The translations under genes were made by a program, and so were the position numbers. 64,000 bases of DNA from Gilliamella bombi (GTDB lineage: Bacteria; Pseudomonadota; Gammaproteobacteria; Enterobacterales; Orbaceae), in contig NZ_FMWS01000042.1 of NCBI RefSeq assembly GCF_900103255.1, forward strand, positions 1 to 64,000. Direction: 5' to 3'. Of the stretch, positions 1 through 8,998 are shown in pieces. The notes under the pieces are model-generated. The model saw nothing but the letters and a program-made list of their open reading frames with translations. It did not search any database and was not told the DNA's origin. Position 1 is the stretch's first letter. Each line of letters opens with the position of its first letter.

Positions 1-170
1 AGCAAAGATCAACAGCCCCTAATTAGTTTTTGCTCATTTAGTTGAAGTTTGGCAAAATAGACACCCTAGCTAGGCGATGATGATTGTCTTAAATGATTTG
101 AATTTGTTAATAATAAATAAAAAGTAATATAAACATGTTATTGTTAAATAAAAGCAGGAACGGAATTAGG

Positions 171-2141
171 ATGATTAGTCGAATTAAACAACCTACAAAA
201 ATATTATTCATCTTGAGTTGCCTAAGTGGTATAGCCATTTGTTCTGCACCTGCTTTTGCCGATGAAGAACAACAAATTTTACCGCAAACAATTTCACCTC
301 AAACTGAGGAAGAAATCGATGTTAATATTCCTGTTCAATCATCTCAGGATAAACAAATTGATATCGTTATTCCTACTGAAAAACGTGAGGTAATTTACCA
401 CAAAACCATCTTTTCACTTTCAGGTCAACCAAAGTATCATGTTGACTTTCAACATGTTGATTATGTAAATCCTAATGCACCTAAAGGTGGAGTAATTAAA
501 CTGGCTGAAGTTGGCTCTTTTGATAATTTGAATCGCTATGCTAGCCGTGGAGCACCTGAGCGAAATTCGGGAGCGTTATATGACACGCTTTTTACCAATA
601 CGGCTGATGATATTACTAGTTTTTATCCACTTATTGCGACATCAATAACTTATTCTGATAGTTATCGTTGGGCTGAGGTTACTATTAATTCCAACGCTCG
701 TTTTCAAGATGAGAAACCAATAACTGCCCATGATGTTGAGTTTACCTTTCACAAATTTATGACCGAAGGCGTGCCTCCGTATCGTGTTTATAATAAAGGC
801 ATTACAGTTAAGGCAATAGATGATCACCATGTGCGTGTTGATATTCCCGATTCCGATCGGGAAAAACTCTTTTCATTCGTTGGTAGTATGCGAGTTATAC
901 CGAAACATTTTTGGAAAGATCATGATCTTTCTGAACCACTAACTACACCACCAGTTGGTAGTGGTCCATACTACATTAGCGAATATAAATTAGGGCAATA
1001 TGTTGTTTATCGACGTAATCCGAATTATTGGGCACGTAATTTACCTATTAATAAAGGCTTAGATAATTTTGACGAAAAACGTATTGATTATTATATGGAT
1101 GATAACGTTTCGCTAGAAGCCTTTAAAGCTGGCGAATATGATTTGCGTGCTGAAGATCAACCTAAAAACTGGTTTACTCAATATCAAGGTAGATATTTTG
1201 ATTCTAACCATATTATTAAACAAGAAAAACCAGTTCAAACAGCTACCGACACTAGATGGCTTGCGTTTAATTTACAAAAAGATCTATTCAAAGATATTAA
1301 AGTTCGTGAAGCCATTACCTTGGCATTTGATTTTGAATGGCTAAATCATGCCTTTTATTATGACAGTTACAAAAGACCTTATAGTTTTTTTGAAAATACC
1401 ATTTATGCCGCAATCGGCACACCTAGTGAGCAAGAATTAAAATGGCTTAATGCTTATAAAGATATTATTCCAAAGCGTGCTTTCGGCAATGCCTATTATG
1501 TGCCAAAAAGTGATGGTCAGGGCTTTAATCGTGATAATTTATTAAAGGCAGCAGAATTATTAAAACAAGCGGGCTGGGAAGTTAAAGACGGTAAGCTGAT
1601 TAACACTAAAACACAGCAACCATTTGAATTTGAACTGATCAGTTACCTCGGTAGTGATATTAAATATGCCATTCCCTTTCAACAAAATTTAGCACGTTTG
1701 GGGATCACCATGAATATTACCTTGCTAGATTCAGCACAACAATTACGACGTGTTCGTGAACGTGATTATGATATGGTTGCACGTGATTATTATGCCGTAA
1801 ATTACCCAAGCTCTAATTTGCTAGTGCTTTGGGGAAGCGAGTATCTTAACTCATCATGGAATGCTTCGGGTTTGCATAATAAGGCTATTGATGCCATTAT
1901 TGCTGAAATCACCAAACATGTGGATAATCAAGAAGAGTTAGTCCCGCTAGGACGAGCGCTTGATCGGATTTTAACGCAAGAATATCCAATGATTCCAATG
2001 TGGTATAACAGTAAAACGTATTATGCATACTGGAATAAATTTGGGCAACCAGCTATACAACCTACTTATGCAATCGGAGTTGATAGTTGGTGGTATGATG
2101 CAAACAAAGCAGCTAGCCTACCTAAAAATCGGAAACATTAA
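171..2141 (+). CDS. yejA: YejA-like periplasmic peptide-binding protein
   Basis: Substrate-binding lipid-free periplasmic component of the YejABEF ABC importer, which in E. coli takes up peptides and microcin C. The family signature is clear: [23 protein letters not shown] and a long SBP_bac_5 fold to the C terminus. I choose the ATG at 171 (656 aa) because a GGA lies 6 nt upstream and a classical signal peptide follows at once (cleavage after about residue 30, PAFA). The earlier ATG at 135 has no ribosome site and would bury the signal. Odd: residues 31-75 are an extra acidic, Gln/Ile-rich linker between signal peptide and binding domain that E. coli YejA lacks. The stop is 1 nt before yejB, so the four yej genes form one operon. 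Confidence 0.93.
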   Translation: MISRIKQPTKILFILSCLSGIAICSAPAFADEEQQILPQTISPQTEEEIDVNIPVQSSQDKQIDIVIPTEKREVIYHKTIFSLSGQPKYHVDFQHVDYVNPNAPKGGVIKLAEVGSFDNLNRYASRGAPERNSGALYDTLFTNTADDITSFYPLIATSITYSDSYRWAEVTINSNARFQDEKPITAHDVEFTFHKFMTEGVPPYRVYNKGITVKAIDDHHVRVDIPDSDREKLFSFVGSMRVIPKHFWKDHDLSEPLTTPPVGSGPYYISEYKLGQYVVYRRNPNYWARNLPINKGLDNFDEKRIDYYMDDNVSLEAFKAGEYDLRAEDQPKNWFTQYQGRYFDSNHIIKQEKPVQTATDTRWLAFNLQKDLFKDIKVREAITLAFDFEWLNHAFYYDSYKRPYSFFENTIYAAIGTPSEQELKWLNAYKDIIPKRAFGNAYYVPKSDGQGFNRDNLLKAAELLKQAGWEVKDGKLINTKTQQPFEFELISYLGSDIKYAIPFQQNLARLGITMNITLLDSAQQLRRVRERDYDMVARDYYAVNYPSSNLLVLWGSEYLNSSWNASGLHNKAIDAIIAEITKHVDNQEELVPLGRALDRILTQEYPMIPMWYNSKTYYAYWNKFGQPAIQPTYAIGVDSWWYDANKAASLPKNRKH

Positions 2142-2142
2142 T

Positions 2143-3231
2143 ATGATCAATTACCTTATTCGTCGACTGTTGCTGATTATTCCAACATTGTTTGTGATTT
2201 TAACTATCAACTTTTTTATTGTACAAGTTGCGCCAGGTGGACCCGTTGATCAGGCGCTTGCTATGATTGAAAACGGACCGCAAGCAGGGCAAGGGCTATT
2301 GCCTGGGAGTGGTGGCTCATCTACGCCAGTGCAGCAATATAAAAATGAATCAAATTATCGCGGTTCACGCGGTCTTGATCCCCAAGTTGTCGCAATGATA
2401 GAAAAGCAGTACGGCTTTGATAAACCGATATTTGAACGTTATATCGAAACACTAAAGAAATATATATTATTTGATTTTGGTAATAGTTTTTTTAAAAGTG
2501 AATCGGTACTAGGTTTAATTGCCAAAAGTTTACCTGTTTCAATTTCATTAGGATTATGGAGTACTTTGATTGTTTATCTAATTTCAATCCCGTTAGGCAT
2601 TCGCAAAGCAGTGAAGGATGGCTCTGCATTTGATTTTTGGTCAAGTACCTTAATTATTATTGGCTATGCGATACCTGCTTTTTTATTGGCAGTTTTATTT
2701 ATTGTATTATTTGCTGGCGGTAGTTATTGGGATATTTTTCCTCTACGTGGGCTAATATCGAACCATTTTGATCAACTCGATTTTTGGGGCAAAATAAAAG
2801 ACTACGCATGGCATATCTGTTTACCCACTATTGCAATGGTCATTGGCGGTTTTGCATCACTCACCATGCTAACTAAAAATTCATTTTTAGATGAAATCCG
2901 CAAACAATATGTAATAACCGCACGTGCTAAAGGATTAAGTGAAAGAAAAATTTTATATAAACATGTTTTTCGCAATGCAACATTACTGATTGTATCGGGC
3001 TTTCCTGCAGCTTTTGTTGGTATTTTATTTACTGGTTCATTATTGATTGAAATTATCTTTTCGCTTAATGGACTTGGGCTATTGGGATATGAGGCAATTA
3101 TACAACGTGATTACCCAGTGATTTTTGGTTCATTGTATATTTTTACATTAATCAGCCTTATTACTAAATTATTATCTGATTTATCTTATATGATGATTGA
3201 CCCACGTATTGACTTTGAGGCTCGCAACTAA
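2143..3231 (+). CDS. yejB: YejB-like ABC transporter permease
   Basis: Inner-membrane permease of the YejABEF peptide importer (BPD_transp_1 family). The ATG at 2143 gives 362 aa, close to E. coli YejB (364); an in-frame earlier start inside yejA would add 40 residues that belong to no family, so I reject it. N-terminal transmembrane helix (residues 1-25, [15 protein letters not shown]), a periplasmic loop rich in Gly/Pro/Gln, then a helical core. The EAA loop reads [19 protein letters not shown], the site that contacts the ATPase. It ends TAA overlapping the yejE start by one base, as expected for translational coupling. Confidence 0.94.
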   Translation: MINYLIRRLLLIIPTLFVILTINFFIVQVAPGGPVDQALAMIENGPQAGQGLLPGSGGSSTPVQQYKNESNYRGSRGLDPQVVAMIEKQYGFDKPIFERYIETLKKYILFDFGNSFFKSESVLGLIAKSLPVSISLGLWSTLIVYLISIPLGIRKAVKDGSAFDFWSSTLIIIGYAIPAFLLAVLFIVLFAGGSYWDIFPLRGLISNHFDQLDFWGKIKDYAWHICLPTIAMVIGGFASLTMLTKNSFLDEIRKQYVITARAKGLSERKILYKHVFRNATLLIVSGFPAAFVGILFTGSLLIEIIFSLNGLGLLGYEAIIQRDYPVIFGSLYIFTLISLITKLLSDLSYMMIDPRIDFEARN

Positions 3232-4259
3232 TGACCACCCATTACTCTATTAATCAACAGCGTTGGCAACGATTTAAACAGAATCGTCGTGGTTATTATT
3301 CACTTTGGTTATTTATGATCTGTTTTGTGATTAGCTTATTTGCTGATTTTATTGTTAACGATAGACCAATTTTTATTAAATATAAGGATAATTACTATTC
3401 GCCGATTTTTCATTTTTATCCAGAAACGGAATTTGGTGGACAATTAGCCACGCAAACCAACTTTCTTGATCCTGCTGTACAAAATAAAATAGAAGCTAAT
3501 GGCTGGATTTTATGGGCGCCATTTCGTTATAGCTACAATACATTAATTTATGATACATCAAACACGTTTCCAACGCCGCCTTCGGCATCACATTGGTTAG
3601 GCACCACCGATGCAGGTTTCGATGTATTAGCCAATATTTTATACGGTTTTCGCATATCTATGTTTTTTGCGATTTTCTTGACGATTTTCACTTCAATTAT
3701 TGGTGTCATTTTTGGGGCTATACAAGGCTATTATGGAGGTAAAATTGATCTAATCGGTCAACGTTTCATAGAAATATGGAGTGGGTTACCAGAGCTATTT
3801 GTTATTATTCTGTTAGCCAGTATTTTACCGCTTAATTTTTGGTGGTTATTAGGTATTACCGTATTATTTGGTTGGATGGCTTTAGTAGGTGTTGTGCGTA
3901 CTGAATTTTTGCGTACTCGCAATTTTGATTATATTCGTGCAGCTAAAGCAATGGGAGTTAGTGATACTAAAATTATGTTTCGTCATATCTTGCCTAATGC
4001 CATGGTGGCAACATTAACCTTTTTACCTTTTATACTTTGTGGCTCGATAACAACACTAACAGCGCTAGATTTTTTAGGTTTTGGTTTACCGATTGATTCG
4101 CCATCACTAGGACGATTATTACTACAAGGTAAAAACAATCTACAAGCTCCTTGGCTTGGCATCAGTTCATTTTTAGTTATTGCAACTTTACTGTCACTGC
4201 TTATTTTTATTGGTGAAGCAGTAAGAGATGCATTTGATCCAAACAAAGGAGTGTATTAA
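3231..4259 (+). CDS. yejE: YejE-like ABC transporter permease
   Basis: Second inner-membrane permease of the YejABEF importer, 342 aa against 341 in E. coli. An N-terminal OppC-type helix follows a basic stretch (QRFKQNRRGYYSLWLF), then a large periplasmic segment, then five to six helices. The EAA motif is visible as RAAKAMGVSDTKIMFRHILPNA. The start overlaps the yejB stop by one base and the stop overlaps the yejF start by one base, so yejB-E-F are tightly coupled. Confidence 0.94.
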   Translation: MTTHYSINQQRWQRFKQNRRGYYSLWLFMICFVISLFADFIVNDRPIFIKYKDNYYSPIFHFYPETEFGGQLATQTNFLDPAVQNKIEANGWILWAPFRYSYNTLIYDTSNTFPTPPSASHWLGTTDAGFDVLANILYGFRISMFFAIFLTIFTSIIGVIFGAIQGYYGGKIDLIGQRFIEIWSGLPELFVIILLASILPLNFWWLLGITVLFGWMALVGVVRTEFLRTRNFDYIRAAKAMGVSDTKIMFRHILPNAMVATLTFLPFILCGSITTLTALDFLGFGLPIDSPSLGRLLLQGKNNLQAPWLGISSFLVIATLLSLLIFIGEAVRDAFDPNKGVY

Positions 4260-6004
4260 TGAGTTCTCCTTTATTATCCGTTCAGGATTTAAGTGTTGCA
4301 TTTAAACGTGGTACGCATTTACTATCGCAAGTAGTAAGTAATGTTAGTTTTGATATTAATGAGCAAGAAACACTTGCTTTAGTGGGAGAGTCAGGCTCAG
4401 GGAAAAGCATTACCGCATTATCAATTTTACGACTACTACGTAAAGAACAAGTGGTATACCCTACTGGTGATATTTTGTTTGAAGGAAAATCATTATTACA
4501 TGCGCCAGATAAAGAACTTCGTAAAGTTCGTGGCAATGAAATTAGCATGATCTTCCAAGAACCGATGGTGTCATTAAATCCTCTACATACAGTTGAAAAG
4601 CAACTTTATGAAGTGCTGGCGTTACATCGAGGAATGAAGCGTAATCAAGCTCGTGGCGAAATTTTACAATACCTTGATCGTGTAGGCATTAAGGAACCAA
4701 AAAGTAAATTATCAGCTTATCCTCATCAACTATCTGGTGGCGAAAGGCAGCGAGTAATGATTGCTATGGCAATATTAACGCATCCAAAGTTACTTATTGC
4801 TGACGAACCGACAACAGCACTAGATGTATCTGTACAGGCACAAATTATTCAGTTACTAAAAGAGTTAAAGAAAGAACTCAATATGAGTATGCTTTTTATT
4901 TCGCATAACCTTGGTATTGTTAAAAAGCTTGCTGATAAAGTGGCTGTTATGCAACAGGGCCAAATTATTGAATACAATAATAAACAGCGTGTCTTTTTAC
5001 GTCCACAGCATGAATATACTCAAACACTATTGAATTCAGAGCCAAAAGGTGAACCTGTACCATTGCCCGATTCACCTGGAATATTACTTAATGTTAATCA
5101 CCTTAATGTTGAAGTCATTACCAAAAAACGTTTATTTAGCAGCCAAAAGAAGAAAATTATCAACAATATTGGGTTTGCTGTACACCAAGGTGAAACGGTT
5201 GGCATTGTAGGTGAGTCAGGATCGGGTAAAAGCACTACAACACTAGCTATTTTACGATTGATTAAATCACAGGGCAAAATTGTATTTGACAGCCATCCGA
5301 TACAAAATTTGACTGGTAAAAAATTATTACCATTTCGAAGCCGTATCCAAGTAGTATTTCAAGATCCGTTCTCTTCGCTTAATCCTCGCCTCAATGTTGA
5401 GCAAATTATTAGTGAAGGATTAATGACTCATAAAAAATTAAACAAAGTTCAGCGTGAACAAGCAGTAATCGATATTATGCAAGAAGTTGGGCTTGATCCA
5501 GATATGCGTTATCGCTATCCGACCGAGTTTTCTGGAGGGCAACGTCAACGAATAGCTATTGCTAGAGCTTTAATTTTACAGCCTGAATTATTGATTTTAG
5601 ACGAACCTACTTCATCGTTGGATCATACTATTCAAAAACAAATTATTAATTTACTGAAATCATTGCAAGAAAAGCATCAGCTTAGTTATTTGTTTATTAG
5701 CCATGATTTAGCGTTGGTTTACACTATGTGTCACCAAGTGGTTGTTATGAAAGATGGTAGTATTATTGAGCAAGGCTCACGTGAGAAGATCTTCTATTCT
5801 CCTGAAGATGAATATACAAAAGCATTACTTTCATTTTTAGATAAGCCACCTCGAAAGAAAAGTAACACTATGATACATAAAGATAAAATTGATAAAACAG
5901 AGCAATTTACTCATAAGGATGAATCTCAACAAGATCTACAGCGAGATAAGAAAAAAGATAGAGAGGTCAGTTGGGAAGATGCCTTGTTAATGCGTAGAAA
6001 ATAA
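4259..6004 (+). CDS. yejF: YejF-like dual ABC ATPase
   Basis: Cytoplasmic ATPase that powers the YejABE importer. Two complete nucleotide-binding domains are fused: Walker A GESGSGKS near residues 43-50 and again near 318-325, each with an LSGGERQR or FSGGQRQR signature and a DEPT Walker B (LLIADEPTTALD, LLILDEPTSSLD). At 581 aa it is about 50 residues longer than E. coli YejF (529). The extra part, from about residue 530, is a lysine/aspartate/glutamine-rich tail without a recognisable domain. The gene ends 18 nt before a perfect 13-bp hairpin that probably closes the operon. Confidence 0.94.
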   Translation: MSSPLLSVQDLSVAFKRGTHLLSQVVSNVSFDINEQETLALVGESGSGKSITALSILRLLRKEQVVYPTGDILFEGKSLLHAPDKELRKVRGNEISMIFQEPMVSLNPLHTVEKQLYEVLALHRGMKRNQARGEILQYLDRVGIKEPKSKLSAYPHQLSGGERQRVMIAMAILTHPKLLIADEPTTALDVSVQAQIIQLLKELKKELNMSMLFISHNLGIVKKLADKVAVMQQGQIIEYNNKQRVFLRPQHEYTQTLLNSEPKGEPVPLPDSPGILLNVNHLNVEVITKKRLFSSQKKKIINNIGFAVHQGETVGIVGESGSGKSTTTLAILRLIKSQGKIVFDSHPIQNLTGKKLLPFRSRIQVVFQDPFSSLNPRLNVEQIISEGLMTHKKLNKVQREQAVIDIMQEVGLDPDMRYRYPTEFSGGQRQRIAIARALILQPELLILDEPTSSLDHTIQKQIINLLKSLQEKHQLSYLFISHDLALVYTMCHQVVVMKDGSIIEQGSREKIFYSPEDEYTKALLSFLDKPPRKKSNTMIHKDKIDKTEQFTHKDESQQDLQRDKKKDREVSWEDALLMRRK

Positions 6005-6021
6005 ATATGCAACGCAATAAT

Positions 6022-6053
6022 TTAACAATGGTTTATAATAAAACCATTGTTAA
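6022..6053 (+). terminator. hairpin after yejF
   Basis: Perfect 13-bp inverted repeat (left arm 6022-6034 TTAACAATGGTTT, right arm 6041-6053) with a 6-nt loop, just after the yejF stop. No strong T run follows, so it may be a weak terminator or a transcript-stabilising hairpin rather than a full intrinsic terminator. Confidence 0.55.
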
Positions 6054-6088
6054 TAAGTCAATATACCAATCTATTTAGCAGGTTTATT

Positions 6089-6952
6089 ATGCAAAAACGA
6101 ATACTACCTTTTTTATTAACCCCTTGCTTATCAATAATTCCAATAAATGCCATGGCGATAACCTGTAGTGATAATCCTATTCAGAATATAGTTGAGGCAA
6201 ATAACTATATCTTTCAAATCCTCGATTATATTGACTCACCAGTAAGAAATATTAAACAAGAGATTCGGACTTCAACTACCAAATTGGGAGCGGATGCTAA
6301 CAGCTCTACAGCTAAGCACGAACTAGAATATGCTTCTAACGGACTTATCACACAAAGCCATTATGATCTTTATTCAGATAAAAATACCCGTATTTACTCG
6401 GAACACCTACAAAAAAATAAATCTGGTTGGGAAAATATCATTGAAGATGTAGAAGATAAAACTAACAGCATTATCCAATTTAATACCGATGAACAAGGCA
6501 AAATTGTCGTATCACAGCAAACTAAAAAAGCGACCGATTTTGTCTTTTTTGAAACAGATAATTATGTATACGACAATAATAATTGTCTTATCAATAAAAA
6601 TGTACAATGGCAGCTTAAAGAAACTGATGAGAATGGTAACTATACAGGTAAAGAACAAAAAGGGGGTTCAATTTATACATTTGGATATCAAGAGCAACAG
6701 CTAGCCAAAGTGTTGTATCAATTTAGTAATAATATGAAAAATGAGAGTGATTTTTCGTATCAATATGATAATGGTCATCATCGATTAACAACCATTGAAG
6801 CTACTTATTTGTCATCAGGCAAAGAAGCGGCTCATTATGTAACTAATTTTTCAACCTTTAATGAAAAAAACGATTGGCTAACAGCAATTAAAATTAAAAA
6901 TAATAACGGTGGTAAACAGACAACTATTACCCGCGAACTTACTTATTATTAG
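6089..6952 (+). CDS. secreted protein of unknown function
   Basis: Not recognised with confidence. The start is set at the ATG 6089 (287 aa): a Sec signal peptide follows immediately (MQKRILPFLL...NAMA, cleavage near residue 22). An upstream TTG at 6047 lies inside the yejF hairpin and is rejected. The mature protein is polar, with many Asn/Lys/Thr and alternating strands such as YTFGYQEQQ and FSYQYDNG, suggesting a beta-rich periplasmic or surface protein. It has two cysteines (ITCSD and NNNCLINK) that could pair. The pattern of an early SPVRNIKQ and a final ITRELTYY faintly recalls the UPF0257/YnfC lipoproteins, but there is no lipobox and the resemblance is weak. Confidence 0.7.
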   Translation: MQKRILPFLLTPCLSIIPINAMAITCSDNPIQNIVEANNYIFQILDYIDSPVRNIKQEIRTSTTKLGADANSSTAKHELEYASNGLITQSHYDLYSDKNTRIYSEHLQKNKSGWENIIEDVEDKTNSIIQFNTDEQGKIVVSQQTKKATDFVFFETDNYVYDNNNCLINKNVQWQLKETDENGNYTGKEQKGGSIYTFGYQEQQLAKVLYQFSNNMKNESDFSYQYDNGHHRLTTIEATYLSSGKEAAHYVTNFSTFNEKNDWLTAIKIKNNNGGKQTTITRELTYY

Positions 6953-6957
6953 TCTTT

Positions 6958-7002
6958 AAAATACACAAAACGTGATTTGATTGATAACGTTTTGTGTATT
7001 TT
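6958..7002. terminator. bidirectional terminator between the 6.1-kb gene and frdD
   Basis: Perfect 16-bp inverted repeat: AAAATACACAAAACGT at 6958-6973, complement at 6987-7002, 13-nt loop. A and T runs at the ends allow it to act on both strands. It starts 5 nt after the stop of the plus-strand gene and lies just past the convergent frdD. Confidence 0.85.
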
Positions 7003-7035
7003 TGCCGTTGTTCTTACAATTCAAAAAAATATCTC

Positions 7036-7392
7036 TTACATTCGAATAAACAATATATAAATAGCATGTAATGTCCATGCTAATGCTAATCCAAACGTCA
7101 GTAATTTTTCACGTTTAGGATAGATTTTACGCTCGTGTAAAATGGATAAAATTTGTTGTAATCCACACCAGATAGGTAATGAAATCATCAAAAATAAAAA
7201 AACTTTACCAATTTCTTTATTGGCTATTTTAAGAATATAAGAACGTGTTATTGCATCGCCAAAAGGAATAATAAATGCCAAAATGACAAGCACAACTGGT
7301 AAAAAAATTGCAGCCCATGTACCGCCTAAAGCAAATAATCCTTTTATGACTTTTCCATCAGTATTTTTAACTTGAATTTGTTGATTTTTCAT
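7036..7392 (-). CDS. frdD: fumarate reductase membrane anchor subunit D
   Basis: One of the two hydrophobic anchors that hold the FrdAB catalytic dimer of quinol:fumarate reductase to the inner membrane in anaerobic respiration. The ATG at 7392 gives 118 aa, as in E. coli FrdD (119); a longer reading from 7461 only adds frdC sequence. Three helices and the family stretches GLFALGGTWAAI and GKVFLFLMISLPIWCGL match FrdD. It starts 14 nt after the frdC stop. frdA and frdB, normally directly upstream, are not in this window. Confidence 0.88.
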   Translation of the reverse strand: MKNQQIQVKNTDGKVIKGLFALGGTWAAIFLPVVLVILAFIIPFGDAITRSYILKIANKEIGKVFLFLMISLPIWCGLQQILSILHERKIYPKREKLLTFGLALAWTLHAIYILFIRM

Positions 7393-7406
7393 TAATTCAA
7401 TACCAC

Positions 7407-7802
7407 TCACCTCAATACAAATAAAAATAAAAAAATCGAAACAGTTAGCATCACCATCCACAGTCCCGCAATCAGTAATAATGCGTCAGATTTTTTATTA
7501 AATATTGTGCAAGGTAAAGCTTTGGGTATTAAATTAAACCAAATTATTGAATGGTAAACACTAATAAATAATGCAATACAATTAAGCACCACAATAAAAG
7601 GGCTACGCAAAAAGAAGATAAAACGGTAAAACTCATCTTGTCCAACAGTGTTAGTGTACATACATATTACGCCATACATTAAAACTAAACTTACCCAAAT
7701 CATCGAAAAAGGAACTAATTTATGCATAATTGAAATTATAAAAGAGCGTTTTACATCGGTTTGAGTCGTATCAAGGCAATTATTGGTATTTTGTTGATTC
7801 AT
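7407..7802 (-). CDS. frdC: fumarate reductase membrane anchor subunit C
   Basis: Membrane anchor subunit C of fumarate reductase, 131 aa, the same length as E. coli FrdC. Three transmembrane helices are evident, and the SPFIVVLNCIALF and IIWFNLIPKAL stretches match the family, the second equivalent to TWFELAPKA in E. coli. AGAGAG 4 nt before the ATG is a good ribosome site. Unusually there is no frdB upstream: the gene begins with its own roughly 270-bp leader. The first codons and leader recur, decayed, at 8610-8775. Sequence of the N-terminal 25 residues is more divergent than the helices. Confidence 0.87.
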   Translation of the reverse strand: MNQQNTNNCLDTTQTDVKRSFIISIMHKLVPFSMIWVSLVLMYGVICMYTNTVGQDEFYRFIFFLRSPFIVVLNCIALFISVYHSIIWFNLIPKALPCTIFNKKSDALLLIAGLWMVMLTVSIFLFLFVLR

Positions 7803-8074
7803 AAATCTCTCTTGGTAGCATTGTGTTTTATGCTAGTAATAGTTTGGTAGTTTTTTACTTGGTTATTACAAGTGTTAATCTGCTTTATCTTGCTAACTTA
7901 TAACAATTCATAATATAACCTTTTAATACAGCAATACTATAAAAAAGTACGTCTAATTTTAGTGAGTAGTCATGCTTGGATAAAAAAGAAAGCCCAATAT
8001 AAAGTAAGTATCAGAATTATCATTGCTATATTACTTATATTTTTAATAATGCATAGCAAGGTAAATCCATCTAA

Positions 8075-8434
8075 CTAAGGCGATCGAAAATATAAATATA
8101 ATAAACCTAGTGGAGCAAGTAACCAAGCAAAACCAAAACACAGCGCCATTGTCCATATTTTTACTATTAAGAACAATTCTGTTCGTACAATAAATAAATT
8201 ATCCCCAACTATGTAATTCACAACACCTTCATAAACAAATCTAGAATATGGATATAATCCCCATTGTATTAAAATACATACACCTAAATATATACTTTCA
8301 GGATTTTTAAACTTAAATATGATTAAACAAAAAAGCGGTACAACAAATATTAAACAAAATAGATATTGTCGTATCAAATAACCTAGAGTTAATGCCCCAA
8401 ATGTTTTTTTTAGAAAATTAGCCATAAAACCCAT
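8075..8434 (-). CDS. small membrane protein of unknown function
   Basis: Not recognised. 119 aa with three hydrophobic segments: about residues 19-42, 48-63 and 88-116 (ending GLLYLYFRSP). The segment between carries the acidic/aromatic FVYEGVVNYIVGDN. It starts at an ATG at 8434, with a second ATG three codons on, and no strong ribosome site at either. The gene is flanked by frdC leader sequence on one side and by its decayed duplicate on the other. Reading in frame past the TAG stop gives 34 further codons (8074-7970) with another hydrophobic helix, so the protein may be a truncated form of a longer one. Real expression is plausible but unproven. Confidence 0.6.
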   Translation of the reverse strand: MGFMANFLKKTFGALTLGYLIRQYLFCLIFVVPLFCLIIFKFKNPESIYLGVCILIQWGLYPYSRFVYEGVVNYIVGDNLFIVRTELFLIVKIWTMALCFGFAWLLAPLGLLYLYFRSP

Positions 8435-8998
8435 TCTTAATATTTATCTTTTATTGTACTTTGATTTAAGAGATCATTTTTATAATTTTTAAATTCCAGA
8501 ATCATACAAACCAGCCATATTTTTATAAATTAAAAATAATAATATTATATCGTTTTTGAATAATGCTTTAATTTGCTTCGGGTTTATTTTAACAAGGTAT
8601 TTTTATAATGCAAATTAATGAAATTATAAAAGGGCCTTTACATCGGTTTTAGTGGTATCAAGGCAATTATTGTTACTTTATTGTCATAAGTGTTAATTTG
8701 CTCTATGTCGTTATTCTAAAAGCAAATCATAAAGAGTTTTTAATATATCATATGCTAAACAAAAGTACGCCAAAAACAACATTAATGTGATCTCTGTTTT
8801 ATTGATATATAGGATCTTTATTAACACAAATGAAAACAATAAAATCAATTATATATCCAAATTTTTATCAATTATTTGTAAAAAAGAATTGAGCTATTCA
8901 CACTTCATGATTGAAATAATCCTCTAAAAACATCATAAGATGTTTCACCTGAAATTGCTTTATATAATTTAACCGTATTATCAACTTAATATTAATAA
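8435..8998. other. 564-bp gap holding frdC debris
   Basis: AT-rich interval between the small membrane protein and the YejM-like gene. Its central part (8610-8775) is a decayed duplicate of the frdC start and leader, listed separately. A short 7-bp hairpin (AAACATC 8928-8934, GATGTTT 8939-8945) lies past the stop of the YejM-like gene and could be a weak terminator. I see no further gene. Confidence 0.6.
8610..8775 (-). pseudogene. decayed duplicate of frdC 5' end and leader
   Basis: Reads as a second copy of the frdC start plus leader (7721-7955). Shared runs on the plus strand include TGAAATTATAAAAG, TTACATCGGTTT and GTATCAAGGCAATTATTG, and further out AAGTGTTAAT and AAAAGTACG. On the minus strand it encodes NNCLDTTKTDVK, matching NNCLDTTQTDVK of FrdC, then hits a stop three codons later. 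The start-codon region carries stops and frame changes, and about 75 bp of leader are deleted. It is therefore a dead fragment. Confidence 0.8.

Noticed and set aside
1-134. Possible tail of an upstream gene and a palindrome CCTAGCTAGG at 65-74
   Set aside because: All plus-strand frames hit stops within about 45 nt and no family end is recognisable; the ten-base palindrome alone is too short to interpret.
7036-7461. Longer frdD reading frame of 141 aa
   Set aside because: The first 23 codons lie mainly inside frdC in another frame; the ATG at 7392 gives the normal 118-aa length.
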